Source of the DNA: Gynurincola endophyticus
GTDB lineage: Bacteria > Bacteroidota > Bacteroidia > Chitinophagales > Chitinophagaceae
DNA length: 64,000 nucleotides
NCBI RefSeq assembly: GCF_003991195.1
Contig: NZ_RCWL01000001.1
Location: 186,001 to 250,000, forward strand
Reading direction: 5' to 3'
Below are positions 8,715 through 18,110 of the stretch, piece after piece (within the stretch, counting starts at the first letter, position 1; each line of letters opens with the position of its first letter). The position numbers were made by a program, and so were the translations under genes. The notes below the pieces were generated by a model. The model saw only the letters and a program-made list of their open reading frames with translations, did no database searches and had not been told where the DNA came from.

Positions 8715-10160
8715 ATGAGTACTGATTTAGAAATATTAAACCAAGTAGAAGCCGAAGAATATAAATATGGCTTTACCACCGATATCGACATGGAGATCTT
8801 ACCGAAAGGTCTTAGTGAAGATACCATCCGTTTTATTTCTTCAAAGAAAAACGAACCAGAATGGCTTTTGGAATGGAGACTAAAAGCTTTTCGCCAGTTC
8901 GAGAAAATGGAATTACCTAGCTGGCAAAACTTTGAAATGCCGGAATTCGACTTCCAGGATATTTCATATTATGCAGCCCCTAAAAAGAAAACGCAGTATA
9001 AGAGTCTCGATGAAGTAGACCCTGAATTACTTGCAACATTCGAAAAATTAGGTATTCCTTTAACCGAGCAGAAAATGCTGGCGGGTGTTGCCGTGGATGC
9101 TGTATTTGACAGTGTTTCAGTAGCTACTACTTTCAAAGAAAACTTAAAAGAACTGGGTATTATCTTCTGTTCTTTCGGAGAAGCCGTTCAGGAGCATCCT
9201 GAGTTAGTAAAACAATATCTGGGAACAGTAGTTCCTTCAACAGATAATATTTTTGCTGCTTTAAATGCTGCTGTTTTCTCAGACGGTTCTTTCGTATATA
9301 TTCCTAAAGGCGTTCGTTGCCCGATGGAGTTATCCACTTATTTCCGTATTAATGCGCAAAATACCGGACAGTTTGAGCGTACTTTAATTATTGCAGACGA
9401 ATCGAGTTATGTAAGCTACCTGGAGGGTTGTACAGCCCCAATGCGTGATGAAAATCAAATGCACGCGGCAGTAGTAGAATTAATAGCTATGCAGGATGCA
9501 GAAATCAAGTACTCAACCGTTCAGAACTGGTATCCCGGTGATAAAGACGGTAAAGGTGGTATTTACAACTTCGTTACCAAACGTGGTATCTGTAAAGGAG
9601 ACCGCTCTAAAATATCCTGGACACAGGTAGAAACAGGTTCTTCTATTACTTGGAAATACCCAAGTGTGATCTTAAAAGGTGATCGTTCAGAAGGTGAATT
9701 CTACTCAGTAGCTGTTACCAAAAACAAACAGATTGCCGATACAGGTACTAAAATTTACCATATCGGTAAAGACACCCGCAGCAGAATTATTTCTAAAGGA
9801 ATTTCTGCCGGTAATGGTCAAAACAGTTACAGAGGGCTGGTTCAAGTGGGTCCGAATGCTGCTCATGCACGTAACTTTACCCAGTGTGATTCTTTATTAA
9901 TCGGTGATCGTTGTGGTGCACACACTTTCCCGTATATCGAATCAAAAAATAACACTGCAATGGTAGAGCATGAAGCTACTACTTCAAAAATTGGTGAAGA
10001 TCAGATCTTCTATCTCAATCAAAGAGGTATTGATACCGAAAAAGCAGTTGCCTTAATTGTAAACGGGTACTGTAAGGAAGTATTAAACCAGTTACCAATG
10101 GAATTTGCAGTAGAAGCACAAAAACTGCTGGCCATTTCATTAGAAGGTAGTGTGGGATAA
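8715..10160 (+). CDS. sufB: Fe-S cluster assembly scaffold SufB
   Basis: A 481-residue core subunit of the cytoplasmic SufBC2D complex on which Fe-S clusters are built from persulfide sulfur. Seen: the SufB core signature ([19 protein letters not shown], about 235-253), the beta-helix region with the motif SSITWKYPS, and the C-terminal helix with Cys near residue 458 (NGYCKEVL). Length is that of typical SufB. It sits between sufA and sufC as in other Bacteroidota. Confidence 0.97.
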   Translation: MSTDLEILNQVEAEEYKYGFTTDIDMEILPKGLSEDTIRFISSKKNEPEWLLEWRLKAFRQFEKMELPSWQNFEMPEFDFQDISYYAAPKKKTQYKSLDEVDPELLATFEKLGIPLTEQKMLAGVAVDAVFDSVSVATTFKENLKELGIIFCSFGEAVQEHPELVKQYLGTVVPSTDNIFAALNAAVFSDGSFVYIPKGVRCPMELSTYFRINAQNTGQFERTLIIADESSYVSYLEGCTAPMRDENQMHAAVVELIAMQDAEIKYSTVQNWYPGDKDGKGGIYNFVTKRGICKGDRSKISWTQVETGSSITWKYPSVILKGDRSEGEFYSVAVTKNKQIADTGTKIYHIGKDTRSRIISKGISAGNGQNSYRGLVQVGPNAAHARNFTQCDSLLIGDRCGAHTFPYIESKNNTAMVEHEATTSKIGEDQIFYLNQRGIDTEKAVALIVNGYCKEVLNQLPMEFAVEAQKLLAISLEGSVG

Positions 10161-10223
10161 TCACTCATCACATTTGTAGTAATTAATTTGTAAAAATCAT
10201 CCAAGTATAAAGATTCAATTGTT

Positions 10224-10982
10224 ATGTTAAGTATAAAAAACCTGAAAGCGTCAGTTGAAGGTAAAGAAATATTAAAAGGCCTGAACTTAGAAGTAAAAGC
10301 CGGTGAAATTCACGCTATCATGGGTCCTAATGGTTCCGGTAAATCAACTTTGGCATCTGTATTGGCAGGTAGAGAAGATTATGAAATAACTGAAGGCGAA
10401 GTAAGCTTTGACGGAAAAGATTTATTGGACTTATCCCCTGAAGACAGAGCAAGAGAAGGTTTGTTCCTTGCTTTTCAATACCCTGTTGAAATTCCGGGTG
10501 TTTCAAATATAAACTTCCTGAAAACAGCAGTAAACGAAGTACGCGCATACAGAAACTTAGCACCTTTAGAAGGAAAAGAGTTTTTAAGCACTTTAAAAGA
10601 TCGTCAGAAATTATTAGAGTTCGACGCTTCTCTGGCAAACCGTTCTTTAAATGAAGGTTTTTCCGGTGGTGAAAAGAAAAGAAACGAAATTCTTCAGTTA
10701 GCCATGCTTGAACCTAAACTGGCTATTCTTGACGAAACCGATTCCGGCTTAGATATCGACGCTTTACGTATCGTTTCTCAGGGTGTAAACAAATTACGTT
10801 CTGAAAATAACGCATTCATCGTTATCACACACTACCAACGTTTATTGGAGCATATCGTTCCTGACTATGTACACGTACTGTATAAAGGTAAAATCGTAAA
10901 ATCCGGTACGAAAGAACTGGCTTTGGAATTAGAAGAAAAAGGATACGATTGGTTAAAAGAATCTCAGGCAGAACTTGCTTAA
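10224..10982 (+). CDS. sufC: SufC ATPase of the SUF complex
   Basis: A 252-residue cytoplasmic ABC-type ATPase that drives conformational change of SufB and SufD. Walker A is at 34-42 (GPNGSGKST), the SufC-type signature FSGGEKKRNEI is central, then Walker B with LAILDETDSGLD and the switch His in VITH. The SufC-specific DETDSGLD replaces the DEPTSGLD of transporters. It is placed 63 nt after sufB. Confidence 0.97.
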   Translation: MLSIKNLKASVEGKEILKGLNLEVKAGEIHAIMGPNGSGKSTLASVLAGREDYEITEGEVSFDGKDLLDLSPEDRAREGLFLAFQYPVEIPGVSNINFLKTAVNEVRAYRNLAPLEGKEFLSTLKDRQKLLEFDASLANRSLNEGFSGGEKKRNEILQLAMLEPKLAILDETDSGLDIDALRIVSQGVNKLRSENNAFIVITHYQRLLEHIVPDYVHVLYKGKIVKSGTKELALELEEKGYDWLKESQAELA

Positions 10983-11045
10983 GATTAACCTTTAAACAGA
11001 TTTATTACACAGTAACTTGCCTGGCAAGAAACGTCGGATTAAACA

Positions 11046-12344
11046 ATGAATACACAAATTACCAGTTCATTATACGATCAGTGTATTGCAACTTATAACA
11101 CTGAACAAAAAGAGGGTACTTTAGCCGCTATTCGTAAGCAGGCTTTTACCAGCTTTCAAAAAAACGGATTTCCGTCTACTAAAGTAGAAGATTGGAAATA
11201 CACCAACTTAAAACCGTTTATTCAAGACAATCTGCAACTCGTTTACGGAGAAACTTCTACTGCGTTAACGAAAGAGATTATTGAAAGTGCTTTAATTCCC
11301 GGATTAGACGCTTACATAGTGGTATTGGTAAACGGCCAATTACAAAAAACATTAAGCCATCAGATTAACGAAAAAGGATTTACTCTTCTACCGATTCTGG
11401 AGGCTACGGAATTACCTGCTTTCCAACAGCACTTTGGAAAATATACCGATGTTACCAAACATCATTTAACGGCAGTGAACACAGCGTTGTTTAAAGACGG
11501 ACTTTTCGTACACCTCACAAAATCGCAGGTAGTAGAAAAGCCAATCCATATCATTCATGTGTCTACTGCAAAAACCGATTTCTTTACACAACCACGTTAC
11601 TTGTATGTGGTAGAAGAAAACGCCCGGTTAAAAGTTGTAGAAACTTATATCACTACCACTCAGGTAAAAGCAGTTGTAAACCAGTTAACAGAAGTTTTTG
11701 TTGGTAAAAGTGCAAACTTCCAGCAATACAATATTCAAACAGGTGATGCAAATGCTCACTTTATTCAACATACTGAAGTATTTCAGGAAACTACCAGCGT
11801 ATACAATAACTATAAGTTTTCAATGCCTGGTATTTCTTTCCTACGGAATAACTTACACATTGCTTTAGATGGTGAACATATCGAGAGCCACATGTATGGA
11901 TTGTACCTTTCCGGTGGGGCACAGTTGGTAGATAATCATACGATCGTTGATCATAGAAAACCCAACTGCCAGTCTAACGAACACTATAAAGGTGTGATGC
12001 AGGATGCTTCAACAGGTGTTTTCAATGGTAAAATTTTTGTACAGGAAGATGCGCAGAAAACAAATGCCTTCCAACAAAATAATAACCTGATTTTAGGAGA
12101 TAAAGCATCGGTAAACTCAAAACCACAGTTAGAAATTTTTGCGGATGATGTAAAATGTAGCCACGGGTCTACTATCGGTCAGTTTAATAACGAGGCTTTG
12201 TTCTATTTAAAAACCAGAGGTATCGGCGACGAAAAAGCAAAAACTTTATTAGTACAGGCATTCGCCTTCGATGTTACAGATAAAATTCCTGATGAGTCAA
12301 TCCAGGACTTTGTAAACGGATTGATCGAAGAAGGACTAAAATAG
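11046..12344 (+). CDS. sufD: Fe-S cluster assembly protein SufD
   Basis: A 432-residue paralogue of SufB and its partner in the SufBC2D scaffold. The N-terminus carries the SufD motif KVEDWKYTNLKP (about 40-51). The C-terminal beta-helix contains CQSNEHYKGV, DVKCSHGSTIGQ with the conserved His, and the ending YLKTRGI. It follows sufC by 63 nt. A hairpin and a separate promoter box lie between it and sufS, so the operon may be divided here. Confidence 0.96.
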   Translation: MNTQITSSLYDQCIATYNTEQKEGTLAAIRKQAFTSFQKNGFPSTKVEDWKYTNLKPFIQDNLQLVYGETSTALTKEIIESALIPGLDAYIVVLVNGQLQKTLSHQINEKGFTLLPILEATELPAFQQHFGKYTDVTKHHLTAVNTALFKDGLFVHLTKSQVVEKPIHIIHVSTAKTDFFTQPRYLYVVEENARLKVVETYITTTQVKAVVNQLTEVFVGKSANFQQYNIQTGDANAHFIQHTEVFQETTSVYNNYKFSMPGISFLRNNLHIALDGEHIESHMYGLYLSGGAQLVDNHTIVDHRKPNCQSNEHYKGVMQDASTGVFNGKIFVQEDAQKTNAFQQNNNLILGDKASVNSKPQLEIFADDVKCSHGSTIGQFNNEALFYLKTRGIGDEKAKTLLVQAFAFDVTDKIPDESIQDFVNGLIEEGLK

Positions 12345-12369
12345 TTTCTTCTTGCGAAATATATAACTG

Positions 12370-12415
12370 AATAATCTGTACTACCTTCGTAGGAGTACAG
12401 ATTATTTTATTTTAG
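12370..12415 (+). terminator. Hairpin between sufD and sufS (attenuator or partial terminator)
   Basis: A perfect 13-bp stem (12370-12382 with 12394-12406) with an inner loop is followed by a weak T-rich tract (TTATTTTAG). It could lower expression of the distal genes. Confidence 0.65.
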
Positions 12416-12443
12416 AAAGAAGCATTTCTGAGAATGCATTAAA

Positions 12444-12451
12444 TATGTTTG
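12444..12451 (+). promoter_or_regulatory. -7 box (TATGTTTG) directly before sufS
   Basis: Exact TAnnTTTG match ending 1 nt before the sufS ATG. The position is too close for an ordinary leader, so this is either a chance match or a start inside the coding region. Confidence 0.4.
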
Positions 12452-12452
12452 T

Positions 12453-13703
12453 ATGAGCAGTGTAGTTGTTTCTAATTATGCAGGAAGTTTGGATATTGCG
12501 GCTATCAGAGCAGCGTTTCCTATTTTGTCTACCACAGTAAATGGTAAACCATTGGTTTATCTCGACAATGGTGCTACTACTCAGAAGCCTCAGAGAGTGA
12601 TTGATACGATTAACGAATACTATACCAGGCATAATAGCAATATTCATCGTGGGGTACATTTTCTGAGTCAGTATGCAACTGATGCGTATGAAGTGACCCG
12701 TAAAAAAATTCAGCGTTTTATTAATGCGAAACACGACCACGAAATTATTTTCACCAAAGGTACCACTGACGGTATTAATCTGTTGGCTTACTCATTTGGT
12801 AAATCCTCTATCCAGCCCGGCGACGAAATACTGATTTCTGCGATGGAACACCATTCTAATATTGTTCCGTGGCAGATTATGTGTGAAGACCGTGGTGCTG
12901 TATTGAGAGTGATACCTATGAATGAAAAAGGTGAGCTGATCATGGAAGAATTTTACAAGCTTCTGAACAGTAAAACCAAAATGGTGGCCATCACATATAT
13001 TTCAAATAGTTTAGGTACTGTTAACCCGGTAAAAGAAATTATTGATGCCGCCCACCAGAAAGGAGCTAAGGTAATGCTCGATGCTGCACAGGCTATTCAC
13101 CACATAGCAGTAGATGTACAGAAACTGGAGGTGGATTTTCTGGTATTCTCCAGTCATAAAATGTATGGCCCTACAGGTGTTGGTATTTTATATGGGAAAG
13201 AGGAACTGCTTAATGCAATGCCTCCTTATCAGGGCGGCGGAGATATGATTAAAACCGTCACTTTTGAGAAAACTACATACAACGAACTTCCTTTCAAATT
13301 TGAAGCAGGAACGCCTAATATTGAAGCGGGTATCTGTTTAGGTGCTGCGGTAGACTTTATCGAGTCGATCGGTATTGATCATATTGCTGCCTATGAAGAA
13401 TATCTGTTAAACTATGCAACCGAACAAATCAAACAAATACAAGGTGTTCGTATCATCGGTGAAGCTGCTCATAAATCAGGAGTGTTATCATTCGTAATAG
13501 ACGGAACACATCCTTATGATGTAGGCGTGTTATTAGATAAAATGGGTATTGCTGTAAGAACCGGACACCATTGTACTGAACCGGTGATGAACTTCTTTAA
13601 AGTTCCGGGTACTATACGCGCTTCATTTGCAATCTATAATACTAAAGAAGAAGTAGATGCGCTGATCGCAGGTTTGAAAAAAGCTGTTATGATGTTATTG
13701 TAA
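12453..13703 (+). CDS. sufS: Cysteine desulfurase SufS
   Basis: A 416-residue PLP enzyme that takes sulfur from L-cysteine as a protein persulfide for cluster assembly. The PLP-binding Lys is in SSHKMYGPTG and the persulfide Cys374 in RTGHHCTEP, in the short loop typical of type II desulfurases. The N-terminus (DIAAIRAAFPIL, about 15-26) matches the family, supporting ATG 12453. SufE, its sulfur acceptor, follows after 19 nt. Confidence 0.96.
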   Translation: MSSVVVSNYAGSLDIAAIRAAFPILSTTVNGKPLVYLDNGATTQKPQRVIDTINEYYTRHNSNIHRGVHFLSQYATDAYEVTRKKIQRFINAKHDHEIIFTKGTTDGINLLAYSFGKSSIQPGDEILISAMEHHSNIVPWQIMCEDRGAVLRVIPMNEKGELIMEEFYKLLNSKTKMVAITYISNSLGTVNPVKEIIDAAHQKGAKVMLDAAQAIHHIAVDVQKLEVDFLVFSSHKMYGPTGVGILYGKEELLNAMPPYQGGGDMIKTVTFEKTTYNELPFKFEAGTPNIEAGICLGAAVDFIESIGIDHIAAYEEYLLNYATEQIKQIQGVRIIGEAAHKSGVLSFVIDGTHPYDVGVLLDKMGIAVRTGHHCTEPVMNFFKVPGTIRASFAIYNTKEEVDALIAGLKKAVMMLL

Positions 13704-13722
13704 GTCAATAAAACGTATTCTT

Positions 13723-14139
13723 ATGACTATCAACGAGCTACAGGATGAACTAATAGACGATTTTGAGTTTATTACAGAATGGGAAGAAAAGTATAAATAT
13801 ATTATTGATCTGGGTAAAGAATTGCCTGTGATTGATGAACAATATAAAACAGAGCAGTATTTAATAAAAGGCTGTCAGTCACGCGTATGGCTGCATGCCA
13901 CTTATGAAAACGGAAAAGTTATTTTCACCGCTGATAGTGATGCTATTATTACTAAAGGGCTGGTGAGTATGATGGTGAAAATCCTCTCTAATCAGACGCC
14001 TGAGGATATCATGAATGCAGAACTTTATTTTATTGATAAAGTAGGGTTGAAAGATCATTTATCTGTAACAAGATCAAACGGACTGCTTTCTATGATAAAA
14101 CAAATGAAACTGTATGCGATAGCTTTTCATAAAGCCTAA
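13723..14139 (+). CDS. sufE: Sulfur acceptor protein SufE
   Basis: A 138-residue cytoplasmic partner of SufS that takes the persulfide sulfur on Cys51 (IKGCQSRVW) and hands it to SufB. The pattern DELIDDFEFITEWEEKY at the start and the GLVSMMVKILS segment are characteristic. It is tightly packed between sufS and the MIP18-like gene (3 nt to the next ATG). Confidence 0.95.
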   Translation: MTINELQDELIDDFEFITEWEEKYKYIIDLGKELPVIDEQYKTEQYLIKGCQSRVWLHATYENGKVIFTADSDAIITKGLVSMMVKILSNQTPEDIMNAELYFIDKVGLKDHLSVTRSNGLLSMIKQMKLYAIAFHKA

Positions 14140-14142
14140 TGT

Positions 14143-14460
14143 ATGAGTATAGATAAAACACTGATAGAAGAAAAAATATATGAGCAACTACATACAGTAA
14201 ACGATCCGGAAATACCGGTAGATATTGTAGAGCTCGGACTGATTTACGGCGTCGAAATCAATGATGCCGGTTATGTTAGTATCACCATGACATTAACAGC
14301 ACCAGCCTGCCCGGTTGCCGGTGAAATAGTACTGGAAGTAGACCGTAAAGTTCGGGAGGTTGAAGGGGTAACTGACGTAAATGTTATGTTAACGTTTAGT
14401 CCCGCCTGGACAAAGGACCGCATGAGCGAAGTCGCGAAATTAGAATTAGGATTTTTATAA
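14143..14460 (+). CDS. SufT-like MIP18 family (DUF59) protein
   Basis: A 105-residue protein of the MIP18/DUF59 family, whose members act in Fe-S cluster maturation or carriage. The signature DPEIPVDIVELGLIYGV (about 22-38) and a conserved Cys in APACPVAGEI (about 63) are present. It is the last gene of the cluster and ends before a terminator. Naming it SufT is reasonable by context; PaaD-like proteins share the fold but are found in the phenylacetate pathway, which is absent here. Confidence 0.92.
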   Translation: MSIDKTLIEEKIYEQLHTVNDPEIPVDIVELGLIYGVEINDAGYVSITMTLTAPACPVAGEIVLEVDRKVREVEGVTDVNVMLTFSPAWTKDRMSEVAKLELGFL

Positions 14461-14496
14461 ATATGTGATTTATTATATATAAAGTAATTGTATTAC

Positions 14497-14532
14497 AAGC
14501 ACTTGTTTCAATGTTGAAACGGTGCTTTTTTT
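14497..14532 (+). terminator. Intrinsic terminator of the suf operon
   Basis: A stem of AAGCAC and GTTTC pairing with GAAAC and GTGCTT (small internal mismatch) is followed by a run of T (TTTTTTTG). Confidence 0.85.
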
Positions 14533-14708
14533 GTGTTCATGCGCCTTGTAAATACCTGAAAACGACCAATTTTCAATTATACATGAACGTTTGGAAAATT
14601 TTTATAAAACAATAAGTGCAATTACTTAGATAATTCAAAGGGATTTGTTAATTTTAATTAACACGAGATCGGCAACTTGAATTTATTTTAATTCAAAGTA
14701 CTGTTTAT

Positions 14709-15698
14709 ATGAAAAGTTCAATCCCTAAGAAATGCCTGCATATCTATGCGAATCAGTTTTCGAACCTGGAGTTATATGAGGAGATTGTGCATTCTGCTTC
14801 CGCAGTGCAAATCATATCAGCTCAGTTGGGAAATGATAATTTAGCTAAAAAGCATATCATAGATACGCAGGATGAATTAAACTATGAATTTGATCCGTTA
14901 CTCTCAGATGAGCACTTTACCCGTGTTATTATTAGCTTAACTCCCGACCACGCTCAACTAAGATCTATAAATGGTCATATTCAGTATCTTAAAATCGATA
15001 TCCGGAGTTTACTCATTTGTTCAACCGACAGACGGGTTGAATTTGCATTGGCTCCTAATCAAAACGTAAGGTTTCTTGAAATTATCCTGAATAATAACTG
15101 GATGAAAAAAGAAGCGGAAAAAGTATTTCCTTCCACACTTGTTGAGAACAGTTATCAATTACTGCGGGATGCTGTTTTCTGGGAAAACTGTAATTCTTCT
15201 CTATGGGAAAATATCAATATTACCATTGATGAAATGCGTAAAGCAAGAGAACGTGAAATTATTATCGATAATGATTTGTGTACTGTGCTGGCGCAAGGTA
15301 TCATTAGAAGAATCATTCAGGAATCTTCTCCGATTTTTCCCGGGTCGGAAGTTCACCTCGATAAATTAATGCGTGTTAAAGAAGTATTGCTGAATCACCT
15401 TAATATGTCGTTACCTAATCTGTCTCAGATAGCCTATCAGGTAGCATTAAGCGAGTCTACATTAAAGCGGCATTTTAAGAATGTATTCGGTAAATCAGTA
15501 TATGAATATTACCTGGAGAAGAAAATGGAACATGCTAAACAATTACTGAAAGATGAACCAATTACCATCAATGAAATTGCAGAACGTTTGGGATATGAAA
15601 AGGTGAGCAATTTTATTGAAATATTTAAAAAACGATATGGGATGAGCCCCGGGCATATCAAGAAAAAATACATTTCTAAAAGAGCTGGTTTACAATAG
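14709..15698 (+). CDS. AraC-family transcriptional regulator
   Basis: A 329-residue regulator. The C-terminal third holds two helix-turn-helix motifs of the AraC/XylS type (about 228-320: SQIAYQVALSESTLKRHFK, then INEIAERLGYEKVSNFIEIFKKRYGMSP). The N-terminal 200 residues are not a recognisable cupin and carry no clear ligand motif; the layout resembles the Bacteroidota AraC group with an all-helical sensor. It stands alone between the suf terminator and the PAS kinase gene, so the target is unknown. Confidence 0.88.
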   Translation: MKSSIPKKCLHIYANQFSNLELYEEIVHSASAVQIISAQLGNDNLAKKHIIDTQDELNYEFDPLLSDEHFTRVIISLTPDHAQLRSINGHIQYLKIDIRSLLICSTDRRVEFALAPNQNVRFLEIILNNNWMKKEAEKVFPSTLVENSYQLLRDAVFWENCNSSLWENINITIDEMRKAREREIIIDNDLCTVLAQGIIRRIIQESSPIFPGSEVHLDKLMRVKEVLLNHLNMSLPNLSQIAYQVALSESTLKRHFKNVFGKSVYEYYLEKKMEHAKQLLKDEPITINEIAERLGYEKVSNFIEIFKKRYGMSPGHIKKKYISKRAGLQ

Positions 15699-15778
15699 GT
15701 TATCAGCTCTTGTGAGTATGCGGAATTTATTGTATCTTACTAGTTGGACCCCGATTGTAATATTCAAAAGAATACTCC

Positions 15779-17299
15779 ATGGATTTTTCAAGAACAGCTA
15801 CCCTGGCGAAAGATAACGAAGAGGGATACAGAGCCCTCTTTGAGTATGCAACTGTAGGAATTTTGGTTTCCGACGAACGAGGAAATATTAAGCTGATTAA
15901 TCCTACGCTTGAAAAACTTTTAGGCTATACCAATGATGAACTGGTAGATCAACCGATTTATTTGCTGATTCCCGAGCGATTTCACGGTAAACACCACGGC
16001 CACCATTCTCAATATTTTGAAAAGCCAACAGTAAAATTTCTCGGACATGCCCGTGATTTGTCGGCACGTAAAAAAGACGGTACTACTATTCCGGTTGAAA
16101 TCGGATTGGGCTACTATACGCTGGATGGTAAAAAAATGGCAGTTGCATTTATATCGGATATTTCAGAGCGGAAGAAAGCCGAGAAAAATCTGATTGACAG
16201 TGTTGAAATGACCAACCTGATTATCAGAAATTCGTTTGATGCGATCATTTGTGTGGATAATAACGGTTTAATTACCGTATGGAATGAGCAGGCTGAGAAG
16301 ATGTTTAAGTATACAAATGAGGAGATTCTCGGAAAACATTTTGCCGATTATTTAATTCCGTCGAAATACCGGCACTTATATAAACAAGGATTAGAAGATT
16401 TTAAAAAGGGTTATGTAATTCCGGATATTAATCGCCTCGTAGAAATTAAAGCAATCGATAAATACGATCGCGAATTTCCGGTGGAGCTTTCAATGGTTCC
16501 GGTAAATCAGGAAGGCCATAACTTCTTTTGTGGATTCGTAAGGGATATTACGGAAAGAAAAAAAGCAGAATGGCAAAATAAAGAGTACAGAGCAGTTTTA
16601 GAAAGGAAAAACAAAGAGCTGGAGCAATTTGCCTATGTAGCTTCACATGACCTGCAGGAACCGCTTCGTACTACAGCAGGTTTTTTCAGCTTGTTTAAAC
16701 GTAAATACAGTGAAAATATCGATGAAGAAGCTGCACAATACATCAATTACATTCAGGAGGCAATTTTAAGGATGAAGACCCTTATCAACGACCTTTTGCA
16801 ATATTCCAGAATAGGTACCAATGTACAACCTGAGCCTTTTGTTATTAAAGATCTTGTAGAAGAACTGAAGGCTGATATGCATGCTTCTATCAACGAAACA
16901 AATGCAGTTATTGAATATGATGATTTGCCAATGTTTATCGGTTACAGAACTGAAATAAAGTTGTTGTTTCAGAATCTGCTCAGTAATGCTATTAAATTCA
17001 GAAGAATTAACATTTCACCCATTATTCAGGTTCAGGCCATTCCAACCAGTGAAGGGTTTGTATTCTCTTTCAAAGACAATGGAATCGGTATTAATCCGCA
17101 GATGCACGAGAAAGTATTCGGCTTATTTCAACGCTTACATACACAGGCTGAATATAAAGGGTCTGGTATTGGCCTTGCGCATTGTAAAAAAATCATCGAG
17201 CTGCATGGAGGAGACATCTGGTTCGAATCGAATCAGAATCATGGTACTACCTTTAAATTTACCTTGAGAAATCTGACTCCAAATACCCATAGTTTCTAA
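15779..17299 (+). CDS. Soluble PAS-PAS sensor histidine kinase
   Basis: A 506-residue cytoplasmic kinase: PAS domain 1 (about 14-135, with a DISERKKAE exit), PAS domain 2 (about 145-262, with DITERKKAE), HisKA with phospho-acceptor His290 (VASHDLQEPL), then HATPase_c with N-box (FQNLLSNAIKF), G1 box (DNGIGI) and G2 box (GSGIGLAHCKK). There is no transmembrane segment. The kinase half resembles phytochrome-type kinases, but there is no GAF/PHY chromophore domain. Its partner could be the response regulator that follows, although that one pairs more naturally with the next kinase. Confidence 0.93.
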   Translation: MDFSRTATLAKDNEEGYRALFEYATVGILVSDERGNIKLINPTLEKLLGYTNDELVDQPIYLLIPERFHGKHHGHHSQYFEKPTVKFLGHARDLSARKKDGTTIPVEIGLGYYTLDGKKMAVAFISDISERKKAEKNLIDSVEMTNLIIRNSFDAIICVDNNGLITVWNEQAEKMFKYTNEEILGKHFADYLIPSKYRHLYKQGLEDFKKGYVIPDINRLVEIKAIDKYDREFPVELSMVPVNQEGHNFFCGFVRDITERKKAEWQNKEYRAVLERKNKELEQFAYVASHDLQEPLRTTAGFFSLFKRKYSENIDEEAAQYINYIQEAILRMKTLINDLLQYSRIGTNVQPEPFVIKDLVEELKADMHASINETNAVIEYDDLPMFIGYRTEIKLLFQNLLSNAIKFRRINISPIIQVQAIPTSEGFVFSFKDNGIGINPQMHEKVFGLFQRLHTQAEYKGSGIGLAHCKKIIELHGGDIWFESNQNHGTTFKFTLRNLTPNTHSF

Positions 17300-17420
17300 A
17301 CTTTTTATTGAGCAAACTGTTGTAATAGCAACAATAGAGGTCTGGCATGTGGTTTTTTAATTCTATTTTAACCGCGTGGTGGGTTTCTATATAATAATTT
17401 TATCAATAAGCTCAAAAGAT

Positions 17421-18110
17421 ATGGACGGATTAAACATTCTTTTAGTAGAAGATGAAAAGAAAATTGCTGATACTTTAGCTCAAGGGCTATCTGAGCATCA
17501 GTACAACGTTAGCGTGGCATATGATGGTGTAATAGGGAAGAAACTATTTGACAGCCAGAATTACGACTTGGTGATTTTAGACATTAATTTACCCGGCATG
17601 AACGGTTATGAATTGTGTAAAGCCATCCGTCTGAAGAATGAGCGTGTGCCAATTATTATGCTGACGGCATTGAGTACTACCGATGATAAAATAGAAGGCT
17701 TTGAAGCCGGCGCCGATGATTACATCGTAAAGCCGTTTGATTTTAAAGAACTGTTGGTTCGTTTAAAAGCCCTACTGAAGCGCCTCCACCAAACGAACCT
17801 GCCGGTAAACGTTTTAAAGGCTTCAGATGTGGTCATGAACCTCGACAGTAAAGAAGTTACAAGGGCAGGCAAACTCATCCACCTCACTGCAAAAGAATTT
17901 CAATTACTTGAATACTTTGTAAAGAATAAAAATAAAGTAGTTTCGCGTGCAGACATTGCATTGAATGTTTGGGATATTGACTTTGATACTAAAACCAATG
18001 TGATTGATGTATATGTAAACTTCCTGCGAAAGAAGCTTGAAAAAGACTTCGATAGCAAACTCATTCATACTCAGGTAGGCATGGGCTATATTCTGAAAGA
18101 TTCGAATTGA
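17421..18110 (+). CDS. OmpR-family response regulator
   Basis: A 229-residue DNA-binding response regulator: receiver domain with phospho-acceptor Asp54 (VILDINLPG), acidic pair (VEDE, 9-12) and Lys in the VKPFDF motif, then a winged-helix DNA-binding domain (about 135-227). I start it at ATG 17421 (MDGLNILLVEDE). The stop is TGA and overlaps the TTG start of the kinase gene (TTGA); a TAA lies two codons further on, so read-through would add only two residues. Confidence 0.94.
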   Translation: MDGLNILLVEDEKKIADTLAQGLSEHQYNVSVAYDGVIGKKLFDSQNYDLVILDINLPGMNGYELCKAIRLKNERVPIIMLTALSTTDDKIEGFEAGADDYIVKPFDFKELLVRLKALLKRLHQTNLPVNVLKASDVVMNLDSKEVTRAGKLIHLTAKEFQLLEYFVKNKNKVVSRADIALNVWDIDFDTKTNVIDVYVNFLRKKLEKDFDSKLIHTQVGMGYILKDSN

